Program-made: the position numbers and the translations under genes
Shown here: positions 51,120 to 62,772 of the stretch, in pieces
Layout: each line of letters starts with the position of its first letter
Position numbering within the stretch: position 1 is the first letter of the stretch
The notes under the pieces: model-generated
The model's database searches: none
Told to the model about the DNA's origin: nothing
What the model saw: only the letters and a program-made list of their open reading frames with translations
DNA from: Lotus japonicus
Taxonomy: Eukaryota; Streptophyta; Magnoliopsida; Fabales; Fabaceae
DNA length: 64,000 bases
NCBI RefSeq assembly: GCF_012489685.1
Contig: NC_080044.1
Location: forward strand, 78,354,732 to 78,418,731
Direction of reading: 5' to 3'

Positions 51120-51225
51120 AAATAAATTACACATCGGGGATTGATCTCTGAATTTTCCATCTCAAATTCATATGTCTCTCAACTCGATCTTATCACTTGA
51201 GCTATCATTTGGGAACATTTATTTA
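51120..51225 (-). repeat. tRNA-derived SINE-like element, reverse strand
   Basis: On the reverse strand, atgatagctcaagtgataag resembles an A box, with a second box-like stretch (gagatcaatccccg) about 60 bases on. The head resembles the SINE at 5965-6080. Ends are not defined. Confidence 0.5.
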
Positions 51226-51548
51226 AATTGAATATATTTTAATAAATTAAAAATATAAAATTAGTTTTTTGGATTTTCTTAATTATATGACCAGTTCTGA
51301 CCGGTTAATAGCACTGGTTTATTTATCCGACTTTGACATGGTTTGGCCAATTTTCAATTCAACCAGACGGACGGTCCGCTTGGTTCAGTCCAATTTTCGA
51401 AACCTATTTCTTATTCCCTGCCTAAGTTCATAAGAAGCTTTTTAATTTATATAATTATCTATGGCATAAATGATACTTTATGGCTAGAAACAGGGATCAC
51501 TGTTCAAGCAGCTGGTAGTCAAATGATAAAGAAAATTGAACTTCAAAG

Positions 51549-52131
51549 CAGTGTTTTAAGACTCGGCTCGGTCATCGACTCGGTGGGGGTACCGAGTTAA
51601 TGGGTCACTGGTCGGACCAGTGAGTCATTGGGTTGAACGCTTAACTCGGTGTATATTAAAAAATTATAAAAAAAATCAAATGCAAGATGAAGTTAAATAT
51701 ATAATTAATAAAATACGTTCCTATTCATCAAACAGTTGGTGGTGTAGTGGTAAATCCTTCTCTTTTCTAACCTTAGGTCCTGTGTTCAATTCTCCACTAC
51801 ACCATTTTTTAAAAAAATAACATTATTTTGGTTTAAGTGTCTTAAAGGCCAGCTCCAGCATGAAAAAGCAGGCCCAATATATTCAATAACTGTTGGGCCC
51901 ATTCAATAACCTGATCAATTCTCAACGAAAAAAAAAAATTGAAATGGGTGACTCGCCGGTCTGACCAAAAACCGGCCGAGTCACCGAGTTAATTAATGAA
52001 CCGGCCGGTTCAAACCGGTTCAAATCGAGTGGCATGCATAACCGGTCAGATGTGAGGCTCGGACCGGTCAGGTCACCGAATACGGTCCAACCGGTCGGAC
52101 CGGTCGGTCCGAGCCGAGTCTTAAAACACTG
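51549..52131. mobile_element. hAT-type element with perfect 8-bp target duplication and tRNA-like cargo
   Basis: A 583-bp element between perfect copies of cttcaaag (51541-51548 and 52132-52139). The ends cagtgttttaagactcggct and the reverse of agccgagtcttaaaacactg match exactly over 20 bases and continue with CGG/CCG-rich subterminal repeats (ccggtc, accggt). The 8-bp duplication and CAGTG end identify a hAT-type element. There is no transposase. The middle (about 51730-51806) holds a tRNA-like segment. The perfect duplication and ends suggest a recent insertion. Confidence 0.9.
51730..51806 (+). repeat. tRNA-like segment inside the hAT-type element
   Basis: tggtgtagtggtaaatcc resembles a polymerase III A box of a tRNA-Gly type, and ctgtgttcaattctcc resembles a B box at the right distance. 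tggtgtag near the start pairs perfectly with ctacacca at the end. The T stem is mismatched, so this is not a working tRNA gene; it is more likely a SINE head or an old tRNA copy carried by the transposon. Confidence 0.5.
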
Positions 52132-52139
52132 CTTCAAAG

Positions 52140-53440
52140 GGCCGGAATGAAGGTCCTTATTAAATATATAACAATGGTTAGTCAAGTTTGTGTGGGGCAA
52201 CATAATACTCAAAATTAGTGTACATGTACCAAAAAAAATTAATGGAGCAAGCTAAGATGAAGGGACCCTACTCAAAGTTGGACTGCAATTAGGGAAATCA
52301 TAAGTTTCAGACAATTATTTTTCCAGAATTAGCATTCAAAGATTCTATGACATTTCTAAATCACAAAGGAAATTCTGGATAAGGATTTGCATGCTTAGTC
52401 GTATAATATAAATAGGAAAGGTACCCTCTAGCCTCTAATATTATTCTTTCATTACCACTTGTACATGGGACATGGAGTGGCGACCTTGAAATACGGAAGA
52501 TGTTTACTATTTTAATATATATGCTCTACTTTCTTCTAAATTTGGTTAAAAAATCATGTCATTTGTTGCCTGTCATTAAAATGCAATGCACAAAGAAAGT
52601 GTGTGTTTATAGGAATGAAAATTGAATCAGGGAAAGTGGGTTTTTAAACCAAAAAAGTTGAAGACTTTCGCAAAAGGGTAATTTAATTTGGAGATCATGC
52701 GTCATAGTTAGGTTACATAAGGTATGGGAATGAGTATGGGATAGGATTTATGAGCTGTGTTTTTCATATTTAGAAATAATATATATTGTACGAATTAACC
52801 TTTGATGGGATCACAATTGTGTATTTAGGGATTGAGCAATGCAATTGTTGATTGAAATTATAAATCTAATGATGAGAATACTGCTACGGATAATGATCTC
52901 TCGTTTCTTCATAATGTTCAGTGGAATCCAATGAAACTTCAATTTGTAGACATTACTATTGGTTAATATTCAAAGTAAAGTATATGCAGATAATATACTT
53001 ATTCATTATTCATTCTTATTATATTGACATCAGTAGAGAAGGGATACAACATTATTTAAGATTTCTCCAACACAATTTAGAAGAAGAGGAATCCATCAAG
53101 ATGAGAATATAGTAATAACCATAAACTTTTTTTAATTCAACTTCTTAAATTATATAGCTTTATTTATATATTTATGTTTTAAGGGTAATTTAGTCTTTTG
53201 CTACTTGATTATTTATATTGAATTTGTTCTTTTGCTTTGTATTGTAACTTGGATTTATCTTCGTTTTGAATGAAACCATAGCACACACATTCTCCTTCCA
53301 TAAAAAAAATAGCACACACATTCTCCTATTACTATTTATTTTCTTCCTTATTATTTCTCTTATTTCTTTGAAGAGTAGTTGCTTCTCAATCTTCTACACA
53401 AGGTGAGTATATTTTTTTTGGACACATATTTTTTTTTTCT
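52140..53440. other. AT-rich spacer
   Basis: No gene is recognised. A short direct repeat (agcacacacattctcct) occurs twice near 53280-53330. Confidence 0.5.
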
Positions 53441-53545
53441 CCTAGGGTTAACTCAAGTGGTTGATAAACTAAGGAAAATGAAGGGATTTATAGGATGAAG
53501 GTTGATTTCCAAATTTGGTAGTTGCTATTGAATAAATTGTTGGGA
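53441..53545 (+). repeat. Possible SINE-like element
   Basis: ggttaactcaagtggttgataa resembles the A-box head of the other SINE-like copies here. The B box is poor. Low certainty. Confidence 0.4.
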
Positions 53546-54788
53546 CTCAGCTCATCAAAACTATATAAGTTCTTAAAAATAAATTATTCAAGAAAAACTT
53601 GTAAGTTTTCTCCCCCAAACTTTTTCACCAAATCCGGTAGTTAGTTGCTTAAGTCCACAATTTAGTTCAAGTTTGAGTTTAAGTCAGTTGTTTAAAGCAA
53701 CTAAATTAGAAAATTGGACTTGTATAACCCTTAATCAGAATGATAGTATTGTAATTATCATTAAATTTTCATGATGCCATAAACAGTAACTATACATGCT
53801 TTATGTCTAAACTTTTCCTCCCTTTTCTCAAAAGAAGGTATGATGGCATGAAATTATAACCCATACCAAAGTTTTGGGCGTTAATTGAGTAAACAAAATT
53901 CGGTGGTTTTTCTTTTCTTTCTTACTTTTCTTTTCTTTGTACTCATGTATATACAAACAGTGAACCACTCGTGTGTGATGTAATATAAAGTACGGATAGT
54001 ATCCCTGAAAATCTTAAATCAATTATTCAACACTGTTTCATACACTACACACACATTTTATTGATTATTCATATCAAATCAAGAGGAAAATAATATATAC
54101 ACGCAACCGCACGCACCACATGATCCTGAAAATCACCAAACCTGATCTCAATGGTCCTTGTACTCAGGTTATTTCAATGGGGTAGGTAATTTGGTACCAG
54201 CCTTGAGTTGTACTAACAATGATCATGGTTAGTTATATTGATTAATCACTAATCTAATTAACCTTAAAAAGATTATCCAAAGATTCAATTTCATTTGTAC
54301 ATAACTCATGGATTATGACTGATTGAGAATGTTAATCACTGATTTTACTTGCTCCAAAAGACAACACATTATCCAATACTAGTGCCAAAGTATGAATATA
54401 CACCAGAACAATACTAAAAATTTGAAACTATATAACTGGAAATTCTTTGAAGCTTTTGATGATTTCATTCTCTATATTAATGGATTCATTCACACTACAA
54501 AATCCAAGGATAGAAGAGAAAATTAGAGGACAAAATCAAACACTTTCTCCTTTCAAGTGAAAAGGAGAAAGAAATCATACCCATATTACATGCCCTGAAA
54601 CAAAATAACATGACCAAACATACAAACAATGAATTACTCATTAAGACCCCTAGCCATGTACATTAGTTAATTGCCTTGTTTCTTCACAAAAGAGAAGCAA
54701 GAAGAAGAAGAAGGAGAAAAAAGAAAATATAAATAAGAACCCCAAAGCTATCACCTTTGTCCAAAACTACTAATCTGCTTCTTCTTCT
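53546..54788. other. Spacer including the 3' untranslated region of the IDA-like gene
   Basis: Bases just below 54789 are probably the 3' untranslated region of the reverse-strand peptide gene, with A/T-rich and GAAGAAG runs. Nothing else is seen. Confidence 0.45.
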
Positions 54789-55019
54789 TCAGGGTGATCT
54801 CCAAGTACTTTTTAAACCAATGTCATTGTGTTTCCTTGAAGGAGTGGAATAGGGAATAGGCATCCTCTTTGGCAAGAACCCAAAAAAGTGACCATGGTGC
54901 TGAGATTTGTGCTTCAGTTTGAAAACGTTTGAGTTTCTTGAACCATGGCAGTGACCAAATATGAAGACAAACAAGAGAAGCCAGAGAACTAGAAGCAGAG
55001 TTCTCCTAAACAGAACCAT
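54789..55019 (-). CDS. IDA-like (IDL) secreted signalling peptide precursor
   Basis: An intronless gene for a 76-residue precursor. A hydrophobic signal peptide covers about 1-26 (from RRTLLLVLWLLLFVFIFG, cleavage likely near HCHG|S). A short basic variable region follows, then the conserved C-terminal motif FLPKRMPIPYSTPSRKHN (48-65) and a short tail ending WRSP. The motif is the extended PIP motif of IDA/IDL peptides, which after processing bind the receptor kinases HAESA and HSL to trigger cell separation or defence responses. Compared with IDA itself (PIPPSAPSKRHN, as I recall), this peptide has Tyr for the second Pro of PIPP, and R-K instead of K-R. The FGFLPK and HNDIGL flanks are closer to the stress-linked IDL6/IDL7 type. 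Such short genes are easily missed by gene finders. A long leader upstream (55020 to about 55300) contains GT-rich DNA. Confidence 0.9.
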   Translation of the reverse strand: MVLFRRTLLLVLWLLLFVFIFGHCHGSRNSNVFKLKHKSQHHGHFFGFLPKRMPIPYSTPSRKHNDIGLKSTWRSP

Positions 55020-58000
55020 GGTGTGTTTTGAATATGATCACAGTATCACTCTGTCTCTTGTTGGTGAAGATGAAGTTGAGGTTGATAACTTTTGAGGAAA
55101 CTGATGTGGAAATTGCAAGCAATTAAACATGGGGTGTAATGATAAGCAGAAACATGTGAGTCTCTCTCAGATTTGAAGGTGAGTTTGTGTTTGAGAGTGA
55201 TTGAGAGTCAAAAGAATTCAGATGATGCTTCTACTAGGAGTAGAGAATGTTAGAAGAAGCAGAAAGTTGAAAAGGCTGAAGAAAGCTTTTTGGAACGGGT
55301 CTTATGGGGTGGAGTGATTATTATAATGAAAAGAAAAAGATAAGTGTATATTTATTTATTTAAAATTATAATAGGAAACAGTACATGAGGTACTGAGAGA
55401 AAAAGCAAATAAAAATGGGATTTGTTATTCTTCTTGGTTGAATTGCCTAAAAAAGAAAGGAAAGTTAACATATGGAGTAGCCTCTACTCGCAGTAGATTA
55501 ACCGCTACGAGATTATTTTAGTTTAAGTAGATGTCTTAAATTATAATTTATTTAAATACTGTTTTGCTAAATATTTGATAGAAAGAGTTTAATTACCTAT
55601 AATGATTCTACCCGATTCGAATATGATTGACGGAGTGAAAAATGTTTTTAATTCAAACTAGATGAAGCAGAAGGGGGTTATGTGTGTTATGTCATCATTT
55701 TTGTGGTTTGGTGAGGTTTTGGCCCCACATCCCCTATATTAATGAAGTGAGAACTGTTGTTTTAGACCCCTCCATTACTGGAAAACTTGTCCATTTTTTG
55801 TAGAACATTTTGTAGGGTCTGATTTGAAGCACTTTCCTCTGCTTCTCTCTGTTTAAACCCATTCCCCTAATTAAAGAACCTATGGCTCTATGCTATGCTA
55901 TGCTGCTTCTGCTGCTTCTGCTGCATTGCCCTGTCATTGTGCAACCACAGTAAGTGAACTCTTACTAACTCATGTACATTTCTGACCATAAACTGTTGAA
56001 TTTCAGCTTCGACTTTCGATGATGCCTAGATTTTCAATGTTCACAAGAACCATAAGGAGGGGAATGAGGAGCTCCATTCATTTATCCACTTGGTCACTCA
56101 TCACAACTATTTTTCTTTGGCCAAAACTATTCAAAACAACCAACCCCACTTCCCAAACTTAATGCAAGTATGGTTGTGAGTTTAACCAAAAGTTCCATCT
56201 TTAAATTTGATGAAAAAATAATTTTATAGCATGTTTGGAAATAACTTCATTCAAATCCAAGTTTTTTCACTTTTTAATAAGGGGTTAAGGTCAAGATGAA
56301 AGCGCATGTTTTGAGTGACTCATTTATGGCCTAATATGTTATTGATGAGCATATACTAAGGCTCAATACTTTTGGAACATATAAATTTGTAGTGGTTAAA
56401 AACCGTTATAAATCTAAAATTTCTAAAGGATTTTTTCCTCAGCCAATGTCTATTTTCGACAATGACTTCGAATCATAATCCCATTGAATAAGGGGAATGA
56501 TTATACACCTTCCTCAATGGGATATCGTTGATTTTAGGATTAAAGAAAAGTAGTTGTGATAAGAAAAGTCATGCTCTCTTTGTACCAAAAGCTTGAGTTA
56601 GATTATACGTAGCTCAATCCTAAGGGTTCACTACTTCACTACCTTGAACAATACGGAATGTGAAAATTAAGAATGTGCAAGCAAACACATGGTTAATGAT
56701 TACAGAAATTTGATGATCCAATATTTTATTGATTAATCAAGTTATATTCTAATCTCAAACTCTGTTTTATCCTGGTCAATTTTTTTTGAAGTACTAACAT
56801 TCGGTTGCACGAATTGAATGCTAGCTCCCACAGATTAGCAGCAAGTAAGTAAAAGACAGAAAAGTGCACGCTCCAACTCCAAGCAGAAGAGAATTAAATG
56901 CAATGTCAGGTTCTTTTTGGAGGACCCATTCTTCTTTTCTTCTTATCAAAAGTTCAGCAAGCACTTCATTAACCCTTATAATACCGTGCCTGTGACTGAG
57001 CCAGTGCTCCTTCAATGCCTTCCCTCTAGGATGGGGCATGCCTTTGGGGCACAGTATCCCTTGACTGTCTCAGCAAAGCATCATGTTCATGTTGCAATGT
57101 TGCATTTCCTATTTCTCACTTTACACTTTTAGGCTGTGACCTTGCGAGACTTTTAATGGCATATAATGCAGATTTCAATTTGTCTCTCTATGACTATTCA
57201 AAACTTGATCAGTTTGAAGAAAACAGCATGGTAATTGCATCTCAATAGTCACCATTTAAGACTACATCACTCTTCCATATATGAAATGAAAATGTGATTA
57301 TTAATTTGATCAACCATGCCCACTTTTCTTCCTATGACGTCAAGGGAGTTGAAATTTGATTGAATTGGATGACCGAATTGAAGGTGGCCCATAAGAAAAC
57401 AATTGAAGCCTTGTGGCATAGGAGATCAGGCATGCATTCATTACAGAATTCAGGATGCTGCTGAATTAACCATTGGATCTTATTTAGCACCATGGCATAT
57501 ATGCTTGGTAACAATGTAGCAAACAGAGTAATACGTTTCCCTTCCCTCAATCAATTTTAAAATCAAGAAGGTACAAACAGAAAACTTCAGTCTAAAATTG
57601 ATTATAGTTTTAGAATCAATTTTAGTTTTATTAGCTGCCTTACTGAAAAGATATTAAGCTCGATGCTCAAGGATTCAAGGCTTTTTTGCTTATGCTGATC
57701 GACAATGGACTTTACAAGACACATGCACTTCGTCTTCCTTAAGACTTGGTGTCTTCAAGGTGTGCACTATATTAGTGAATCGTAAAAACGTCCAAACTAC
57801 AAGTACATGAAGGGAGATTGAAGGCTAGGATAAGCATCAATGAGGTAATTAAAGCTTAGCAGTACAAACATATGGCCAACACATGTAGACTAACTGAAAA
57901 TCCAGAGGAGTTGAGGAGTGAGTCAAAGCAGTTGAGAAAGTTCTATAATCAATTATTAAACCATAATTAATTCATGAGCAGAAGCTTCCCTACATAATTT

Positions 58001-58200
58001 TTTGGTTCCACAATTGATTATGATAAAAGAAAAATTGATATAATATTTTATTCTCAAAAATGAGAGAATCACTTTCAATCATAAAGTAAGTTATCACATT
58101 ACCATTTTACTTTATAGCAGACTTGTAAAATGAAATTTCATTAATACTCTAAAATTGTATTAGTAATTTTGTTTGCATATGTGCAAACACACATTCTCAT
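55020..58200. other. Upstream region of the IDA-like gene and unannotated spacer
   Basis: No gene I can defend. At 55882-55953 a 23-codon open frame with a signal-peptide-like Leu run ends at a perfect splice donor. At 56821-57039 the reverse strand has an open frame of 72 codons with no recognised family. Both are treated as unproven. Confidence 0.4.
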
Positions 58201-58219
58201 GTACTTTAAAATATAATTA

Positions 58220-58437
58220 GAGTAAATTACACTCAACTGCCTTGAGGTTTCCTTATATAACACTAAATTTTAAATTTCATCAAATATTACACTTCACTCA
58301 ATTTTCCTCAAGTAGATAATAATTTTTTTAACAATATTCTCTAACAAAAAGTGGGGTAGAGTGTAGTATTTAAGTAAATTTGGAGTTTAGTGTCATAAAA
58401 GGAAACCTCAATGTAGCTGAGTGTAATTAATTAACTC
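58220..58437. mobile_element. Mutator-like MITE related to the 19553 element
   Basis: The ends gagtaaattacactcaactg and, reversed, gagttaattaattacactcagctac are inverted repeats that continue through ccttgaggtttcctt. The flanks atataatta (58211-58219) and ataaaacta (58438-58446) agree at 7 of 9 bases, a worn 9-bp duplication. The start gagtaaa-tacactca is shared with the large element at 19553-20581, so they belong to related families. Confidence 0.65.
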
Positions 58438-59900
58438 ATAAAACTAAATGTAACTCATTTTATTACTTGAGATTAAAATTCATTAACACTACATTGAACT
58501 CATATACAAATACTGACTATATAATTTGGTGGTCCTACACTCCTACTTGATAGCTGAAAGAGAGCGTTCAAAGTGAATATGGACAAGGAGAAGCATATAC
58601 ACACCGCTACAGCCTATGGACTCATACTGAACATGCGATGGATCATCAATCAGAAAGTCTTCTCCTCTTACTAGGATCGTCCCATTGATTTGATGGCATG
58701 TAAAGATTGGACCCCACTGTTTTGGTTTTGCAAGGCTACCAAAAGCAAATTACAACCTGTTGCCTCACACGTTATCCCTTTGCTTTGTAGCTTTCATGAT
58801 TCATGATAAGGTACAATTTTCTGGGAAAAATGTTCACCCATGACAAAGGAATAATACCAAAGATCACTTTATCAAGTGAAAAAACTTACTGTTCAAGCAA
58901 AATCCATTAAGTCAATTAGTCAAGAACTAAGCACAAGAAGGGTACATATAGTCAAGTCTCTATATATAGGGATATGCTATTAGTGAAGATGTCCTTATGA
59001 TCTTTCCTTTTCACTATTTATAAGGGGGTAAAGTTTGGTATTTATAGCGATTTTTTACTCCACAAAGCTATTAAGCTTCACATTTCCTAATCATTCTCCT
59101 TTCTTGAGTTTTCCATTCTCACAAATATATAGAAACAAACACAGTGTTAGTAGGTTTTATTTATAACATATTCCTTATGTATTAAAATCAATAAGGAAGC
59201 TCTTTTAACTTATGAGAAATATATAAATATCTTGTGATATTTCTCTCCTTTTTCTTTCTCCTTTTTCAATTCAACTTTGCTTCTGTTTTTTTTAGGGGAA
59301 TTGGGGTTTGGTTCTTTTATTTGTGGTATGTATCTATGTGCTAAACTGTGACACCCTCTTGTTACAAACCAGGGTCAAAATTCCACCCCACTTATGACCA
59401 GACATTTGGGATGTGTGAAGGAAACCGTACTGAATCTAAGGAGAAAAGGCTAGTGAGAATGAATCACTATACATCATTTTACTCTTCTTTTCAATTAAAG
59501 AGGTGTTGTGCCTACAAAGGAGAAAGACATAGACATAGACACATGCAAGCTACATACCTTTTTTCGTAGGCAATTTTGTTGGATGCAAAAGCAACATAGA
59601 CTAGTAGATTATCCAAATTTTGCAATAGTCAATGTTGATACAAACAAACCATATTAAATGCAAACAATTTTTATTGTATGAGGAGACAGAGTAGTGTTAT
59701 AATTAGTTGCTTGTTTCATTCTCTCGTGACTGTTTGTGTTAGCATCTGGTTGGCAAGTGATCATATAGATCATGAAAAAACATAAACTTTTGGTAGCCAT
59801 GAAACCATTGATAAATTTCTTGCAATTTATCATGTTCATATGTTCAATTGAAAGAATCTGAGCTATAAAATTCATGAGTTACTCATCGAGATATATGATC
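58438..59900. other. AT-rich spacer
   Basis: No gene or clear element ends are seen. Confidence 0.5.
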
Positions 59901-60049
59901 ATGCAGTAGCATGGGAATGGATTTCAAATTTGACTTTGGTGACATATGTAGCCTTGACTACGGAAATATTATATATGGGTGTCCTTGTCAAGGTCATGGG
60001 ATGATGGAATTAACTTTTCTCCATGAAAATAATGCAGTCTACCTTAGGC

Positions 60050-60296
60050 TATATATGTACTGGGAAGGAGGACTGAAGTCCCTATCATCTTGGGACACAC
60101 CTTCCTCAACACTAGCTGGACGTTAATTGATGCCCACGTAAGACTGGTAACATTCAAATTATGGAATGAGAAGGTAAAATTCCGAGCAGTGGATCCAGAA
60201 GAAGAAGGAGAAGAACCTTCCCTTAGTTGTGACTTCGTGCAAGATAGAGAGGCCATAAACACTCTACTGATGGAGTACATGTCTAAGGCTAGATAG
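60050..60296 (+). mobile_element. Ty3/gypsy retrotransposon fragment (protease-region remnant)
   Basis: From about 60078 one frame reads PIILGHTFLNTSWTLIDAHV and then RLVTFKLWNEKVKF, which resembles the aspartic protease to reverse-transcriptase linker of plant gypsy elements (LGRPFLxTSxxLIDVxxGxLTF). Upstream pieces are in another frame, so it is frameshifted. No long terminal repeat was identified. A dead fragment. Confidence 0.65.
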
Positions 60297-60395
60297 GAAT
60301 ACCACAAGGAAAGGGACCTCACTGATGAGGATTAGACTGGTGACAATTGAGTTTGAGAAGAATTTAATATCTGCCTAAAGAGCTATAAGATCTGT

Positions 60396-60620
60396 CACTA
60401 TAAGAAAACAGGCAAACTGCGGCGGTTGTGCGTACATTCTGCGGCGGTTGGCCAACCATATATTTACTGCTGTGAAGGGAAAGATCATTAGGCGGCGTTT
60501 TTAACCGCTGCAGCGTGAGCCTAAATGGAAACATCCATCAAATCATATAGCTGCGGTTTAAACCGCCACAAAGTATCAACACCAAAAATTGGCTGACTGA
60601 ACATTTCGAGTGTTGGGCTC
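60396..60620 (+). mobile_element. Probable CACTA-type terminus with GCGGCGGTT subterminal repeats
   Basis: cactataagaaaacagg is a CACTA-like end, followed by ctgcggcggttg, ctgcggcggttgg and the inverse forms aaccgctgc and aaaccgccaca. Such GC-rich repeats next to a CACTA end are typical of En/Spm-type elements. The other end was not found, so it may be truncated. Confidence 0.45.
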
Positions 60621-61694
60621 TTCTGCCGCTTTTTTTTATCCTATTCCTCTTTTTTGTCTGCTTTTTGGTGTTTTTTCCATTGTTTGGGCCCATTTGAAAA
60701 ATAAATCATGTTGAATTTTAATTATATGTTTCGAAGTAATTTTTTGTGTAAGACTAATATCCTCATTCAGAAGCAATCATGTTCGAGTCGGGAACATTCA
60801 CATCATGGTGTATTGAAGTAATATTTAAATTAAAATTAGGTGGAAAAAAAAAAATATAAATGTAGAAGGTATTTTGAGATCCAACCAAAGTAAAATAAAA
60901 TATCATCATTGAAACAAGATGTACATCGATTACTTATGGGTACTTTATATCTTATGTGGCGTCCCAGTCCCATAAATTAATGTAAGTTACCCATTATTAG
61001 AGCAACTCTATCGGTGATGATACTAAGAGTTAAGACTCTCTCATATGTGAGTGTCTCAAGGTTAGAGTATCATGAAGTGGTCACGGAGGCAAAAATGAGT
61101 ATCTGCATAAGACAATGTGTCTTACGCAAAAAGCTGCAACATTATGAGGTGTATTAGAGATGTTGATAAAAAAAATATAAAGTAAAAGTGCGATGTTGAT
61201 TGTATGATCTACTAGAAAATATCTTAAGAGTTATTGCGTTGAAGTAAAAAATTACTAAAGGGTATAGATGATGTGATTGACATTATATAGAACTTTAAAG
61301 AATGTTCGAAATGAATTGTATAAACTTTAATAAATGCTATGGTTGGGGATGCACTTAGTTCTACTTAAATTTTGAGATTCCCTCTCCAGTCTATAATGTG
61401 ACTTGAGAGTCAGAGTATCTTTTGTGGGTACTAGACTGACGAAGGGACTCCCAAATCACGTTAAGATGCACTGAGAACATCGTGCTACGAAGATGCACTT
61501 GACCCTCATATTTCGGACATGATGTCTTCTGGAGGACTTATGGACTGGTTGAATGCTTCCCAATTCCTTGGCTCGCCTGTGAAACACCAAAGTTAGGCGA
61601 GTCACTTTATTTGACCCAAGCTAGATGAGTGTTTTTTTTGCGGATGACTCCTATATTTGACAACTCATTCATATGTGGGCAAAATGATACTGTT
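60620..61694. other. Spacer with unassigned repeats
   Basis: AT-rich DNA with no recognised gene. Stretches near 61010-61140 and 61370-61480 look like degraded repeats but could not be classified. Confidence 0.4.
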
Positions 61695-61858
61695 CAGAGA
61701 CGGATCGAGAAATTTGGTATTGTGATGAGGGCAAAATATACATATAAATTCAGAAGAAAAAAAAAACATACACTATTAAAAGTGAACATTTTTTTCCCAA
61801 AAGATTACAAATAAGAGCATTTTTTACAAAACAGACCATCAATAATTACATACATTTA

Positions 61859-62772
61859 CGCTGTGTTTGTTAAAGGAGACTTTGTGGAGAGAGAGATACA
61901 TGAGAAAAAGATAGGGAAGAGATAAACTCCCTCTCTTGTTTGGTTTTACTAACACAAGGAGGAGGAGAGAGTTTTATGGTGGGTCCACCCACCTTTTTTG
62001 GGTCTTCGACTTTTGAAGAGAAATGGGAGAAGAGTGAATGCTTTAATTTACTTTCCAGATATAACCCTACCACATTTTATCATATTATATAAATATTTAT
62101 ATATTTGTGGGTAAAGATGTCATTCTTTATAGGCTTAAATGCGCTTTTGGACTCTAATGTTTTAACTTTTTGCGATTGTCAACCCTTATCTTTTTTTTCT
62201 ACGAATGGGAACCCTATTCTTTCAAAACGCTGCACCGTTTACCCTCCTGTCCAAATCCGTCAAAAACTTGACGGAACACGCTGATATGGCCTTCCATGTG
62301 GATAAAAGGGAGATTTTAAAAAAATGGCTTAAATGCACTTTTGGACCCTCAAGTTTACATTTTTTGCGATTGTTGACCCTGATCTTATTTTTAGTTTGAA
62401 TGGAGACCCTAATCTTTCAAAACGTTGCACCGTTTACCCTTCCGTCGGAAGGCCAGGTAAGTGGGTTCCGTCAAGTTTTTGACGGATTTGGACGGAAGGG
62501 TAAACGGTGCAACAATTTGAAAGATTAGGGTCTCCATTCGTAGAAAAATAAGATCAGGGTCAACAATCGCAAAAAATATAAACTTGGTGGTCCAAAAGTG
62601 CATTTAAGCCTTCCTTATAAAAAGTAACTTTCTCTATTCTCAATCTCTCTTCTATTTTTATCATATCAAACAACTTCTAACTCTACTCTATTTCTCACCT
62701 CTTTCTTTCTACTCAACTTCTTTCTTCTCTACTCTCTCTTCTCTATCTCTCTCTTCTCTACCAAACAAAGCA
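61859..62772. mobile_element. PIF/Harbinger-like element nested in the hAT MITE
   Basis: Flanked by TTA (61856-61858 and 62773-62775). The ends cgctgtgtttgttaaag and, reversed, tgctttgtttggtagag match the TGTTTG-type end, followed by long runs of ga/ct repeats (gagagagag left, ctctctctt right). Removing it restores the hAT sequence tacattta-ctacttaag, as in the uninterrupted copy at 2974-3335, so the borders are secure. Confidence 0.82.
62132..62610. mobile_element. Mutator-like foldback element nested in the PIF/Harbinger-like element
   Basis: The ends ggcttaaatgcgcttttgga and, reversed, ggcttaaatgcacttttgga are near-identical. Flanks ttctttata (62123-62131) and ttccttata (62611-62619) form a 9-bp duplication with one difference. 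A further copy of the left end begins at 62326; from there to 62610 the DNA is one long foldback with tccgtcaagtttttgacgga at its centre. No coding region. Confidence 0.8.

Noticed and set aside
51730..51806. A working tRNA-Gly gene.
   Set aside because: The T stem does not pair and no proper anticodon arm can be drawn; it is only tRNA-like.
56821..57039. Reverse-strand frame of 72 codons with a hydrophobic C-terminus.
   Set aside because: It has a plausible-looking composition but no known motif, no TATA box and an unremarkable length for chance. Kept only as a note.
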